Below are positions 15,958 through 23,910 of a stretch of DNA of 40,080 nucleotides, one piece after another. Below the pieces are notes generated by a model. That model ran no database searches. It worked only from the letters and a program-made list of their open reading frames with translations, and was not told where the DNA came from. The translations under genes were made by a program, and so were the position numbers. Source of the DNA: an uncultured Clostridia bacterium (GTDB lineage Bacteria > Bacillota > Clostridia > Oscillospirales > Acutalibacteraceae); contig CALWPT010000001.1 in assembly GCA_944383495.1 (NCBI GenBank), positions 1-40,080 on the forward strand, written 5' to 3'. Each line of letters starts with the position of its first letter. Positions within the stretch are counted from its first letter, which is position 1.

Positions 15958-16212
15958 ATGATTGGTGTTGAAAAAGCCTGTGAAATAGCAACCACAGAAC
16001 GAAATGAACCATTTGTTGATGTCATCACAGACATTGGAAGTGGTTTTGTCATTGGAACAGTGGCAAGGAATGGTGAAGTTGCTGAAATGTTTCCGGTGTT
16101 GGTTTACAAGGACAGTGGAAAGGTAGAAACTTTTCGTGTCCCTGAACATATTGAAGAAATCAAAAACGGAAAACAAATCAAGATTCCTTCAAAATATCGG
16201 TTCAAGGCATAA
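15958..16212 (+). CDS. Small protein of unknown function, distantly immunity-protein-like
   Basis: An 84-residue protein: MIGVEKACEIATTERNEPFV, beta-rich middle VVITDIGSG-like VITDIGSGFVIGTVARNGEV, then FPVLVYKDSGKVETFRVPE and a basic end IKIPSKYRFKA. The order helix, strands, then a 'P-hydrophobic-K-x-x-G-x-V' strand recalls the YrhB/Imm35 type of small immunity proteins; this is a resemblance by eye and is not firm. The ATG follows AAAGGGGGAAACCACA. It is the second gene of the islet and ends five bases before a strong terminator. No toxin gene is visible nearby. Confidence 0.7.
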   Translation: MIGVEKACEIATTERNEPFVDVITDIGSGFVIGTVARNGEVAEMFPVLVYKDSGKVETFRVPEHIEEIKNGKQIKIPSKYRFKA

Positions 16213-16217
16213 AATAA

Positions 16218-16254
16218 AAAATCAGGGTTGACGGTGTATCAACCCTGATTTTTT
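16218..16254 (+). terminator. Rho-independent terminator of the islet operon
   Basis: Perfect 14-bp stem AAAATCAGGGTTGA (16218-16231) with TCAACCCTGATTTT (16239-16252), 7-base loop, and a T-run to 16254. Confidence 0.92.
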
Positions 16255-16396
16255 ATGATTATATTTGTGTCATACAAGTGTTATTCTCAAAAAACCATTG
16301 AAGAATTAAAAACTGCAATCGAACTAATAAAAAACTAATTTTGAACTAATATCAGGTTAGTAACATAATATTGAAAAACCCTTGTAAATAAAAGGA

Positions 16397-16425
16397 TTGT
16401 AAAGATTTTTATTTTATGGTATAAT
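16397..16425 (+). promoter_or_regulatory. Promoter of metG
   Basis: TTGTAA (16397-16402), 17-base spacer, consensus TATAAT (16420-16425). Transcription would start about 16432, at the base of the stem-loop at 16431-16470. Confidence 0.72.
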
Positions 16426-16430
16426 AAATA

Positions 16431-16470
16431 AACCAAAGCCTGTTCCCGATTAGAATCATCGGCTTTGGTT
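16431..16470 (+). promoter_or_regulatory. Stem-loop at the predicted 5' end of the metG mRNA
   Basis: Perfect 10-bp arms AACCAAAGCC (16431-16440) and GGCTTTGGTT (16461-16470) around a 20-base loop. A competing inner stem CCGAT/ATCGG (16446-16450 with 16458-16462) shares two bases with the outer one, so two alternative folds exist. It may protect the 5' end or switch expression; no T-run follows. Confidence 0.5.
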
Positions 16471-16543
16471 TCCAGCCGTTTTGCCCCTCCGCCGCAGGCA
16501 GGACGGCAATTTTATCATTCGCGGCGGAGAAAGTGGGTTTCCC

Positions 16544-18460
16544 ATGGAAAAATTCTACATCACGACCCCCATCTACTATGCATCCGGCAAGCTGCATATC
16601 GGCCATTCCTATTCCACTGTGGCAGCCGATACCGCCGCGCGGTACAAGCGAATGCGGGGGTATGACGTGATGTTCCTCACCGGGAGCGACGAGCACGGTC
16701 AAAAGGTGGAGGAGAAGGCCCGGGAAGCCGGCGTGACGCCTCAGCAGTATGTGGACGATGTGGTGAGCGGCTTCAAAGAGCTGTGGCAGCTCCTTAATAT
16801 TTCCTACGACCGGTTTATCCGCACCACCGACGATTACCATGTGGAATCGGTTAAAAAGATCTTCAAGCAGCTATACGACAGCGGCGATATCTACAAGGGA
16901 CGGTACGAGGGGCTTTACTGCACCCCCTGCGAGGCATTTTGGTCCGAGACCCAGCTGGTGGACGGCAAGTGCCCCGACTGCGGCCGCGAGGTGAAAAAGG
17001 CCACGGAGGAAGCCTATTTCTTCCGCCTTTCCGCCTATGCCGGCCGGCTGCTGGCGTATTACGACTCCCATCCGGAATTCATTCAGCCGGTGGCGCGGAA
17101 AAATGAGATGGTCAACAACTTCATCAAACCGGGCCTGGAGGATCTGTGCGTTTCCCGCACCAGCTTTCAGTGGGGGATTCCTGTGGATTTTGATCCTGGG
17201 CACGTGGTTTATGTCTGGGTGGACGCGCTGACCAATTATATCACCGCCCTGGGATACGGCAACGACCGGTACGGCGATTATGACAAATTCTGGCCGGCGG
17301 ACATTCATATGGTGGGCAAGGAGATCGTTCGGTTCCATACCATTGTCTGGCCCGCCATGCTAATGGCCCTGGGCCTGCCGCTGCCCAAAAAGGTGTTCGG
17401 CCACGGCTGGCTGCTGTTGGAGGGGGGCAAAATGTCCAAATCCAAGGGCAACGTGGTGGACCCCCATATTCTCTGCAGCCGGTACGGGGTGGACGCCATT
17501 CGGTACTTCTTGCTGCGGGAAATTCCCTTTGGATCGGATGGGGTGTTTTCCAATGAGGCGTTGATTCACCGGATCAACGCTGATCTGGCCAACGATCTGG
17601 GCAACCTTTTGTCCCGCAGCACCGCCATGTGCGACAAGTATTTCGGCGGCGAGATTCCCGAGCAGCGGGCAGCTACCGCCTTTGACGGGGAACTGGAGAC
17701 GCTGGCCAAGGAGACCAAGGCCGCCGTGGAAGACCACATGGAAAGCCTGGAATTTTCAAGCGCGCTTGCCAAGCTGTGGGCCTTTGTTTCCCGTACCAAT
17801 AAGTATATTGACGAAACGACGCCCTGGGCCCTTGCAAAGGACGAGAGCCGCCGGGGAGAGCTTGCTTCGGTGATCTACCACCTTTGCGAGAGCCTGCGGA
17901 TCATCGCGGTTCTGCTGACTCCCTTCATGCCCTCCACCGGGGAGGCAATTTTATCCCAGCTTTCGGCCGACGCCCGGGATTGGGACAGCGCCGGCGATTG
18001 GGGGCGGCTGTCAGGCAAGGGCATCCAGAAGTCCGAGCCGCTGTTCCCCCGGATCGACGAGGCGGAAGAGCTGAAAGCGCTGGAGGCCCTCATGGGCCAA
18101 AGGGAAGAGAAAAAGGCGGAAATCGAGGGGATCGCCCAGATCGGCATTGACGATTTCACCAAGGTGGAACTGCGCACAGCGCGGGTCGCCGCCTGCGAGC
18201 CGGTGAAAAAAGCCAAGAAGCTGCTGAAGCTGACGTTGGACGACGGAACCGCAGCGCCCCGGACGGTGGTTTCCGGCATCGCGCCCTGGTACCGGCCGGA
18301 GGATCTGGTGGATCATACCGTCATAGTCGTGGCCAATTTAAAGCCGGCGGTGCTGTGCGGCGTGGAGTCCAACGGCATGATCTTGGCGGCGGACAACGGG
18401 GAAAACGACGTTCGGGTGATTTTCGCGGACGGGCTGAATCCCGGCTCCAAGGTTCGGTAA
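16544..18460 (+). CDS. metG: Methionyl-tRNA synthetase with C-terminal tRNA-binding domain
   Basis: Charges tRNA-Met for initiation and elongation. 638 residues. The catalytic domain shows ITTPIYYASGKLHIGHSYST with HIGH at 18-21; the zinc-knuckle-type insertion has C126, C129, C143 and C146 (CTPC ... CPDC), and KMSKSKGNVVDP starts at residue 296. The anticodon-binding helical domain follows, and from about residue 535 comes an EMAP-II/Trbp111-like domain (FTKVELRTARVAACEPVKKA ... NLKPAVLCGVESNGMILA) that dimerises the enzyme and binds tRNA. The ATG at 16544 is chosen because the protein starts MEKFYITTPIYY as in relatives; the ribosome site (GGCGGAG) is distant. It is clearly GC-richer than the islet just upstream. 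Confidence 0.96.
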   Translation: MEKFYITTPIYYASGKLHIGHSYSTVAADTAARYKRMRGYDVMFLTGSDEHGQKVEEKAREAGVTPQQYVDDVVSGFKELWQLLNISYDRFIRTTDDYHVESVKKIFKQLYDSGDIYKGRYEGLYCTPCEAFWSETQLVDGKCPDCGREVKKATEEAYFFRLSAYAGRLLAYYDSHPEFIQPVARKNEMVNNFIKPGLEDLCVSRTSFQWGIPVDFDPGHVVYVWVDALTNYITALGYGNDRYGDYDKFWPADIHMVGKEIVRFHTIVWPAMLMALGLPLPKKVFGHGWLLLEGGKMSKSKGNVVDPHILCSRYGVDAIRYFLLREIPFGSDGVFSNEALIHRINADLANDLGNLLSRSTAMCDKYFGGEIPEQRAATAFDGELETLAKETKAAVEDHMESLEFSSALAKLWAFVSRTNKYIDETTPWALAKDESRRGELASVIYHLCESLRIIAVLLTPFMPSTGEAILSQLSADARDWDSAGDWGRLSGKGIQKSEPLFPRIDEAEELKALEALMGQREEKKAEIEGIAQIGIDDFTKVELRTARVAACEPVKKAKKLLKLTLDDGTAAPRTVVSGIAPWYRPEDLVDHTVIVVANLKPAVLCGVESNGMILAADNGENDVRVIFADGLNPGSKVR

Positions 18461-18470
18461 AATCAGATAC

Positions 18471-18502
18471 CGCGCCGGGCTGATGGTTCGGCGCGTTTTT
18501 TT
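18471..18502 (+). terminator. Rho-independent terminator after metG
   Basis: CGCGCCG (18471-18477) with CGGCGCG (18489-18495), 11-base loop, and seven T. It lies only 29 bases before the tatD start, so it may attenuate rather than fully stop transcription into tatD. Confidence 0.82.
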
Positions 18503-18530
18503 CAGATTGAAGACAAAGGAAGAAACCGTT

Positions 18531-19298
18531 TTGGAATACCAGAAGATTTTCGATACCCATGCCCATTATGACGACGACCGGTTTGACGAGGATCGGGATG
18601 CGGTGCTGTCCGCCTTGCCGGGGCAGGGGGTCTGCGCCGTGGTCAACTGCGGCAGCAATTTTCTCAGCAGCGAGAAAAGCATTGTCCTGGCGGGAAAGTA
18701 CCCCTTTGTTTTCGCCGCGGTGGGGGTGCATCCCCAGGATGCGGCGGGCCTGTTTGGAGAAGAGGATCGGCAGCGGCTTTTGGCTTTGTGCCGCCGGGAT
18801 AAGGTAGTGGCCGTGGGGGAAATCGGGCTGGATTACCACTACCCTCATGTGAAGGAAATCCAGCTGCAATGGTTTGAGGAGCAGATCAAGGTCGCCCTGG
18901 AACTGGCGCTTCCCGTAATCGTCCATGACCGTGAAGCCCATGGAGATACCCTGGCCCTGTTGCGGCGGTACCGGCCCAGGGGCGTCGTCCACTGCTTTTC
19001 CGGCAGTGTGGAAATGATGGAAGAAATTGTGGCGCTGGGCATGTATATCGGCTTGGGGGGCGCGGTGACCTTTCGCAACGCCAAAACCCCTGTGGCGGTG
19101 GCGGCCGCAGCGCCGGCAGACCGCCTCTTGCTGGAAACCGACTGCCCGTATATGGCGCCGGCGCCCTTCCGGGGCAAGCGGTGCGATTCCTCCCTGATTG
19201 TCTACACGGCGGAAAAAATTGCGGAGGTTCGGGGCGTTTCAGTGGATGAGGTGCTGTCCCAAACGGCGGAAAACGCCCGGCGGGTCTACGGGCTGTGA
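18531..19298 (+). CDS. tatD: TatD-family metal-dependent DNase/hydrolase
   Basis: A 255-residue TIM-barrel hydrolase of the TatD family (deoxyribonuclease or related phosphodiesterase activity, two-metal centre). Ligand motifs in order: FDTHAHYDDDRF (His-x-His), VAVGEIGLDYHYPH (Glu), LPVIVHDREA (His), GVVHCFSGS (His) and LLLETDCPYMAPAPFRGKR (Asp). The start is set at TTG 18531, after AAAGGAAG; an ATG at 18483 in the same frame lies inside the loop of the metG terminator and is therefore unlikely. metG-tatD adjacency is common in Firmicutes. The next gene, yfbR-like, begins 52 bases after the stop. Confidence 0.9.
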   Translation: MEYQKIFDTHAHYDDDRFDEDRDAVLSALPGQGVCAVVNCGSNFLSSEKSIVLAGKYPFVFAAVGVHPQDAAGLFGEEDRQRLLALCRRDKVVAVGEIGLDYHYPHVKEIQLQWFEEQIKVALELALPVIVHDREAHGDTLALLRRYRPRGVVHCFSGSVEMMEEIVALGMYIGLGGAVTFRNAKTPVAVAAAAPADRLLLETDCPYMAPAPFRGKRCDSSLIVYTAEKIAEVRGVSVDEVLSQTAENARRVYGL

Positions 19299-19350
19299 GC
19301 CTTGCTGTTCAGCGGGAACCGGAATGAAAACAGAGAGGAGCAAAAACGCC

Positions 19351-19929
19351 ATGAGCCATTTTTTCGCAATGCTCAGCCGCATGAAATATATCAACCGCTG
19401 GGGGCTGATGCGCAACACCCGGCCGGAAAATCTCAGCGAGCATTCGCTGGAGACCGCCGTCATTGCCCATGGGCTGGCGGTGCTTTCCAACCGGCGGTTC
19501 GGCGGGGATTTCGACCCGGAGCGGGCGGCGCTTTTAGCGCTGTTTCACGACGCTGGGGAAATTCTCACCGGGGACCTGCCCACCCCGGTGAAATACTATA
19601 ACCCCGAGATCAAAAGCGCCTATCAAGCGGTGGAAACCGTCGCGGCGGATAAGCTTTTGTCCCTGCTGCCCGCCGACCTGCGGGAGGATTACGTTTCGCT
19701 TTTGAAGCCTCAGCCCGCGGATGAGGCGCTTTGGCGGCTGGTCAAGGCGGCGGACAAGCTCTCCGCGCTGATTAAGTGCGCGGAGGAGGAAAAAACGGGG
19801 AACCGGGATTTTTCCAAGGCGATGAAATCCCTGTCCCAAGCGGTGGCGGAACTGCACCTGCCCGCGGCCGATTGCTTCATGGAAGAGTTTTTCCCCAGCT
19901 ACTCCCTCACTTTGGACGAGCAGGATTAA
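19351..19929 (+). CDS. yfbR: 5'-deoxynucleotidase YfbR-like HD-domain phosphohydrolase
   Basis: Predicted to dephosphorylate deoxynucleoside 5'-monophosphates. 192 residues, closely following the E. coli YfbR plan: SHFFAMLSRMKYINRWGLMR, then NLSEHSLETAVIAHGLAVL (His ligand), ALLALFHDAGEILTGDLPTPVKYY (HD pair with substrate loop) and KAADKLSALIKCAEE (distal Asp). The C-terminus FFPSYSLTLDEQD also matches. The ATG at 19351 follows GAGAGGAG at good spacing; another ATG at 19324 is upstream of that site. It sits between tatD and rpe in one orientation, 17 bases before rpe, so it is probably in the same transcript. Confidence 0.92.
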   Translation: MSHFFAMLSRMKYINRWGLMRNTRPENLSEHSLETAVIAHGLAVLSNRRFGGDFDPERAALLALFHDAGEILTGDLPTPVKYYNPEIKSAYQAVETVAADKLLSLLPADLREDYVSLLKPQPADEALWRLVKAADKLSALIKCAEEEKTGNRDFSKAMKSLSQAVAELHLPAADCFMEEFFPSYSLTLDEQD

Positions 19930-19946
19930 CAAAAAGGAGGCGCCCG

Positions 19947-20618
19947 ATGATGACCAAACAGCCTGTGAAAATCTCCCCTTCTGTGCTGACGGCGGATTTC
20001 TGGAACCTGGGGCGGTCCATCGCTCAGCTGGAGGAGGCCGGCGCGGATTTGCTGCATCTCGACGTGATGGACGGTTTGTTCGTCCCCAATATTTCCTTTG
20101 GGCTGCCGGTCATCGCCGCGCTGAAGAAGCACACGGCCATTCCCTTTGACGTGCATTTAATGATTGAGAAGCCTCACCGGTATCTGGAACGGTTCCGAGA
20201 CGCGGGAGCCGATCTGCTGGGTTTTCACCTGGAAGCAGGCTCTCCCGTGGAGGAAACGCTGCGAAGCATCCGGGCCCTGGGCATGAAAAGCTGCCTGACC
20301 ATCAAGCCTGCCACTCCCGCCCAAGGGGTTTTCCCCTACCTGCCCTTCTGCGATATGGTTTTGGTTATGTCGGTGGAACCGGGGTTCGGCGGCCAGTCCT
20401 TTCTCCCCGGCTCCCTCTCAAAAATCAAGGCCATCCGGGAAGAGGCCAATCGGCAAAATCTCCCGCTGGACATCGAGGTGGACGGGGGGATCAATCTGGA
20501 AACGGCTCCTTTGGCAGTGCAGGCCGGGGCCAACGTGCTGGTGACGGGCAACGTCTTGTTTTCCGCGCCGGATATGAAGGCCCGGCTGAAAGAGCTGCGG
20601 GAAATCACGGCGCGGTAA
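19947..20618 (+). CDS. rpe: Ribulose-phosphate 3-epimerase
   Basis: Interconverts ribulose-5-phosphate and xylulose-5-phosphate in the pentose phosphate pathway. 223 residues, the normal size. Motifs: ISPSVLTADFWNLG at the start, LLHLDVMDGLFVPNISFG (metal-binding His and Asp), FDVHLMIEKPHRYL, VMSVEPGFGGQSF and IEVDGGINLETAP. AAGGAGGCGCCCG precedes the tandem ATGs. It is the last gene of the GC-rich metG block and is followed by a strong hairpin at 20732-20762. Many Clostridia carry rpe near rsgA/thiN and a kinase gene instead; that cluster is not seen here. Confidence 0.95.
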   Translation: MMTKQPVKISPSVLTADFWNLGRSIAQLEEAGADLLHLDVMDGLFVPNISFGLPVIAALKKHTAIPFDVHLMIEKPHRYLERFRDAGADLLGFHLEAGSPVEETLRSIRALGMKSCLTIKPATPAQGVFPYLPFCDMVLVMSVEPGFGGQSFLPGSLSKIKAIREEANRQNLPLDIEVDGGINLETAPLAVQAGANVLVTGNVLFSAPDMKARLKELREITAR

Positions 20619-20731
20619 AAACAGTTGATTGGAGAAGCCATAGCCGCTGTAAAGGGGGTCTGAACACAGAATGTGTTATCGCTGGAGCAGCACTGCCGGC
20701 AAAGGCTTTTGACTTACGTGAAAGACGCGCG

Positions 20732-20768
20732 CCGCCGCTGCCTTCATTTTAGGCAGCGGCGGTTTATT
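20732..20768 (+). terminator. Rho-independent terminator after rpe
   Basis: 12-bp stem CCGCCGCTGCCT (20732-20743) with AGGCAGCGGCGG (20751-20762), 7-base loop, followed by TTTATT. It ends the metG-rpe block about 110 bases past the rpe stop. Confidence 0.75.
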
Positions 20769-20806
20769 GCTCCGATCTTGTTTCAAAGAAAACGCATATA
20801 AAACCG

Positions 20807-20835
20807 TTGAAAAAAAAGCCAATTGGTTGTATACT
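20807..20835 (+). promoter_or_regulatory. Promoter of the hprK operon
   Basis: TTGAAA (20807-20812), 17-base spacer, TATACT (20830-20835). It gives a leader of about 80 bases to hprK. Confidence 0.72.
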
Positions 20836-20883
20836 ATAGAGGATAAACTGGCGTGGTAATGCTTCTGCCGCGTCGCTTAAGCT

Positions 20884-20904
20884 CCGGCGGAGAATTTCCG
20901 CCGG
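20884..20904 (+). promoter_or_regulatory. Hairpin just before the hprK ribosome site
   Basis: CCGGCGG (20884-20890) and CCGCCGG (20898-20904) around AGAATTT. The ribosome site GGGAGG begins only a few bases later (about 20909), so the hairpin could affect initiation. Confidence 0.45.
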
Positions 20905-20921
20905 TTACGGGAGGCCCGCGT

Positions 20922-21890
20922 ATGGCGCAGAATTACTTTGTATCCTTGGCGAAAATTATTGAGGAGTTTTCCCTGGAAACCGTTTATATGGCAGGGGATC
21001 CCGGCAATATCATGATCGGCACGGCGGATCTTAACCGTCCCGGCCTTGCTTTGAGCGGTTTTTTTGAGTATTTCGACGCTAACCGTATTCAGATTATCGG
21101 GCGTAATGAAAGCAGCTTTTTGGGCAATTATCCGCAGGCTGAGCAGGAAAAGCGGATTGATGCACTCATGTCCCGCCGACCTCCCGCGGTCATTATTTCC
21201 CGTGGGATGGAAATTCCCGACAGCTTTCTTACATCCGCTAAGGCGCGTAAGGTGCCCTTGCTTCGCACGCAGGATACCACGTCTTCCTTTATGTCGGCGC
21301 TAATATCTTACTTAAGCGTGAAGCTGGCGCCTCGGATCACCCGCCACGGCGTGTTGGTGGAGGTTTACGGTGAGGGCGTTCTGTTGCTGGGAGAAAGCGG
21401 TGTGGGCAAGTCGGAAACCGCAATTGAGCTGATTAAGCGGGGGCATCGGCTGATTGCTGACGATGCGGTTGAAATCCGGAAGGTCAGCTCCAAATCCTTG
21501 GTCGGTTCAGCGCCGGAAAACATCCGGCATTTTATTGAGCTTCGGGGCATCGGCATCATCAATGCCCGCCGTATATTCGGTATGGGCTCTGTCAAGCTGA
21601 CGGAAAAAATAGATTTGATTATCAATCTGGAGCCTTGGGAGGCGGACAAGGTTTACGATCGAATGGGCCTTGAAAACGAGCATACGGAAATATTAGGTAT
21701 TTCGGTTCCATCGGCAACCATTCCTGTCAAGCCTGGGCGCAATCTGGCCGTCATTATTGAAGTGGCCGCCATGAACAACCGGCAGAAAAAAATGGGATAT
21801 AACGCGGCCCATGAATTGTTGCAGCGGCTCGGCATGGAGCCCGACGCGCCTAAGGACGGCGAACCCAAGCCCGATTGGGACGCGTTCTGA
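20922..21890 (+). CDS. hprK: HPr kinase/phosphorylase
   Basis: Phosphorylates and dephosphorylates HPr on Ser46, the central switch of carbon catabolite control in Firmicutes. 322 residues. The N-terminal domain runs to about residue 130 (KIIEEFSLETVYMAGD ... IQIIGRNESSFL). The C-terminal kinase has the P-loop GESGVGKS at 157-164, LIADDAVEIRKV, and the HprK signature ELRGIGIINARRIFGMGSV followed by KIDLIINLEPW. The ATG at 20922 is chosen because GGGAGG precedes it; a GTG at 20853 is open but unsupported. It heads a forward series with glcK and murB, a typical Clostridia arrangement that links sugar flux and wall synthesis. Confidence 0.96.
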   Translation: MAQNYFVSLAKIIEEFSLETVYMAGDPGNIMIGTADLNRPGLALSGFFEYFDANRIQIIGRNESSFLGNYPQAEQEKRIDALMSRRPPAVIISRGMEIPDSFLTSAKARKVPLLRTQDTTSSFMSALISYLSVKLAPRITRHGVLVEVYGEGVLLLGESGVGKSETAIELIKRGHRLIADDAVEIRKVSSKSLVGSAPENIRHFIELRGIGIINARRIFGMGSVKLTEKIDLIINLEPWEADKVYDRMGLENEHTEILGISVPSATIPVKPGRNLAVIIEVAAMNNRQKKMGYNAAHELLQRLGMEPDAPKDGEPKPDWDAF

Positions 21891-22000
21891 GCCGCATACC
21901 AAGGGAACCTGTTACATACAATTTTATGAATATAGGATCCGGCAGTTGATCAAAAAATTTGTTTTTAATGAAGGATGAATGAAAGGAAGGTTAAACTATA

Positions 22001-22954
22001 ATGTACTATATCGGAATCGACCTAGGGGGCACCAATATTGCGGCGGCCGTTGTCAACGAGCGATTTGAAATTTTAGGGCGGGGCAAATATAAAACCCGCT
22101 GTCCCCGTCCGGCGGAAGAAATTGCTGACGATATGGCAGCTGCTTCCCGGGATGCGCTGAAGGAGGCGGGCGTGGATATTTCCGAGGTGAAATGGGTCGG
22201 CGTGGGGACGCCGGGCTGTGCAAACCCTGTGACGGGAGAGATCGAGTTTGCCAACAACCTCCAATTTCACCATGTCCAGATGGGTCAAATGATCACGCAG
22301 CGACTGGGGCGGCCCTGCTATGTGGAAAACGACGCCAACGCCGCGGCCTACGGAGAGCTTCTGGCCGGTGCGGGGGTAGGCTGTAAGGATATGATTGCCG
22401 TTACGCTGGGAACCGGCGTTGGCGGTGGTATTATTATTGATGGCAAGGTGTACCATGGATATAATTTTTACGGCGCGGAGCTGGGCCATGTCGTCATTGT
22501 GTTTGACGGGGAGCCCTGCACCTGCGGACGCAGGGGCTGCTGGGAAGCTTATGCTTCCGCCACAGCGCTGATTCGGCAGACCAAGGCCGCAATGGAGGCG
22601 CACCCTGATTCTGTTATGTGGGAAAAGGCCGAAACGCTTGACAAGGTCAGCGGTCGAACGGCCTTTGACGCGATGCGCGCAGGCGATGCTGCGGGCAAAG
22701 CAGTGGTTAACCGGTATATTGAATATGTGGCCTGCGGCTTGATTGATTTGGTCAACAGCTTCCAGCCGGAGATCATCTGCATGGGCGGAGGAATCTGCAA
22801 TGAAGGGGAGACCCTGATGGCTCCTCTGCGGAAGCTCATCGAGCGGGATCGGTACAGCCGTTACGCTGAAAAACAGACGAAGCTGGTAACCGCCAAGCTG
22901 GGAAACGACGCCGGACTCATTGGCGCGGCCATGCTGGGGCGGCTCATCGGCTAA
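22001..22954 (+). CDS. glcK: ROK-family glucokinase
   Basis: Phosphorylates free glucose with ATP to glucose-6-phosphate. 317 residues. The N-terminal phosphate-binding loop reads YYIGIDLGGTNIAAAVV. Later come VENDANAAAYGE (catalytic Asp region), AVTLGTGVGGGIIIDGKV and the ROK zinc motif ELGHVVI ... CTCGRRGCWEAYAS. The order fits bacterial glucokinases of the ROK family rather than repressors, since no HTH is present at the N-terminus. AAAGGAAGG lies 11 bases before the ATG. It follows hprK after 110 bases with no terminator and precedes murB by 26 bases. Free glucose released by glycosidases, such as the GH30 enzyme farther along, would be its substrate. Confidence 0.93.
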   Translation: MYYIGIDLGGTNIAAAVVNERFEILGRGKYKTRCPRPAEEIADDMAAASRDALKEAGVDISEVKWVGVGTPGCANPVTGEIEFANNLQFHHVQMGQMITQRLGRPCYVENDANAAAYGELLAGAGVGCKDMIAVTLGTGVGGGIIIDGKVYHGYNFYGAELGHVVIVFDGEPCTCGRRGCWEAYASATALIRQTKAAMEAHPDSVMWEKAETLDKVSGRTAFDAMRAGDAAGKAVVNRYIEYVACGLIDLVNSFQPEIICMGGGICNEGETLMAPLRKLIERDRYSRYAEKQTKLVTAKLGNDAGLIGAAMLGRLIG

Positions 22955-22980
22955 GCAGCAGTCAGAAACGAGGTTTGCGC

Positions 22981-23889
22981 ATGAGCAAATACGCGCCCCT
23001 GAAACAGTATGCCACCCAATTGGGGTGTTCCTACTTTGAAAATGAACCCTTATCGGAGCATACCACCTTTAAAATTGGCGGGCCCGCCGACATATTTCTG
23101 TCACCTCCCTCCAAAACCGTTTTGCAAAGCCTGCTGGAAGCGTGCAAAAAGTGGGAGCTTCCCACTCTGGTGATGGGCAGCGGTTCCAATCTGCTGGTAT
23201 CGGATCTGGGCTTTCGCGGCGTGGTGCTTCATGTGGGCGGGGGCTTTGCTGAACTGGAGCTGGAGGGAGCGTTTGAAATTCGCTGCGGGGCGGGGGTCAA
23301 GCTTTCCCGCCTGTGTAATTTTGCATTGGAGCATTCCCTGTCGGGCCTGGAGTTTGCCTGGGGGATCCCGGGCAGCGCCGGCGGCGCGGCTTATATGAAC
23401 GCGGGAGCGTACGATGGGGAAATGTCCCAGGTCATACTGCGCTGCGAACACGTGTCGCTGAACGGGGAAGCGGGATCCCGAACCGGAGAGGAAATGAATT
23501 TGTCTTACCGCCATAGCGTTTATGCCGAAACCGGCGACGTGATCACCTCCGTATTGTATAAGCTGACGCCGGGGGATCCAGAAGAGATCCGGGAAAAAAT
23601 GGACGATCTTATGAATCGTCGCCGCGCAAAGCAGCCCGTGGAGCTGCCCTCGGCGGGCAGCGTATTTAAGCGTCCACCCGGAAAGTATGCGGGAACGCTC
23701 ATTGAAGAATGCGGATTGAAGGGAGAGCGGATCGGCGACGCCATGGTTAGTGAAAAGCACGCAGGCTTTATTGTGAACATGGGAGACGCCACCTGCACGG
23801 ATGTGCGGCTGCTGATTGAAAAAATCAAAGAAAAGGTATTTTTGAAAACCGGCGTCAGGCTGGAATGTGAAATCAAAATGATTGGCTGA
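22981..23889 (+). CDS. murB: UDP-N-acetylenolpyruvoylglucosamine reductase
   Basis: FAD/NADPH enzyme that makes UDP-N-acetylmuramate. 302 residues, type II MurB. FAD-domain motifs: TTFKIGGPADIFL, MGSGSNLLVSDLGFRG, CGAGVKLSRLC and WGIPGSAGGAAYMNAGAYDGEM. The catalytic segment LSYRHSVYAE and the C-terminal LPSAGSVFKRPPG (proton-donating Ser) with HAGFIVNMGDAT complete the active site. The ATG at 22981 is set by GAGGTTTGCGC; a TTG two codons earlier is possible. murB followed by rapZ and whiA is a frequent Clostridia order; here a secreted protein gene is placed between them. Confidence 0.96.
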   Translation: MSKYAPLKQYATQLGCSYFENEPLSEHTTFKIGGPADIFLSPPSKTVLQSLLEACKKWELPTLVMGSGSNLLVSDLGFRGVVLHVGGGFAELELEGAFEIRCGAGVKLSRLCNFALEHSLSGLEFAWGIPGSAGGAAYMNAGAYDGEMSQVILRCEHVSLNGEAGSRTGEEMNLSYRHSVYAETGDVITSVLYKLTPGDPEEIREKMDDLMNRRRAKQPVELPSAGSVFKRPPGKYAGTLIEECGLKGERIGDAMVSEKHAGFIVNMGDATCTDVRLLIEKIKEKVFLKTGVRLECEIKMIG

Positions 23890-23910
23890 AACGGCTGGGG
23901 GAGATTGGAA

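Noticed and set aside
18483-18530. Upstream ATG for tatD
   Set aside because: It lies in the loop and T-run of the metG terminator; the TTG at 18531 has a ribosome site and fits family length.
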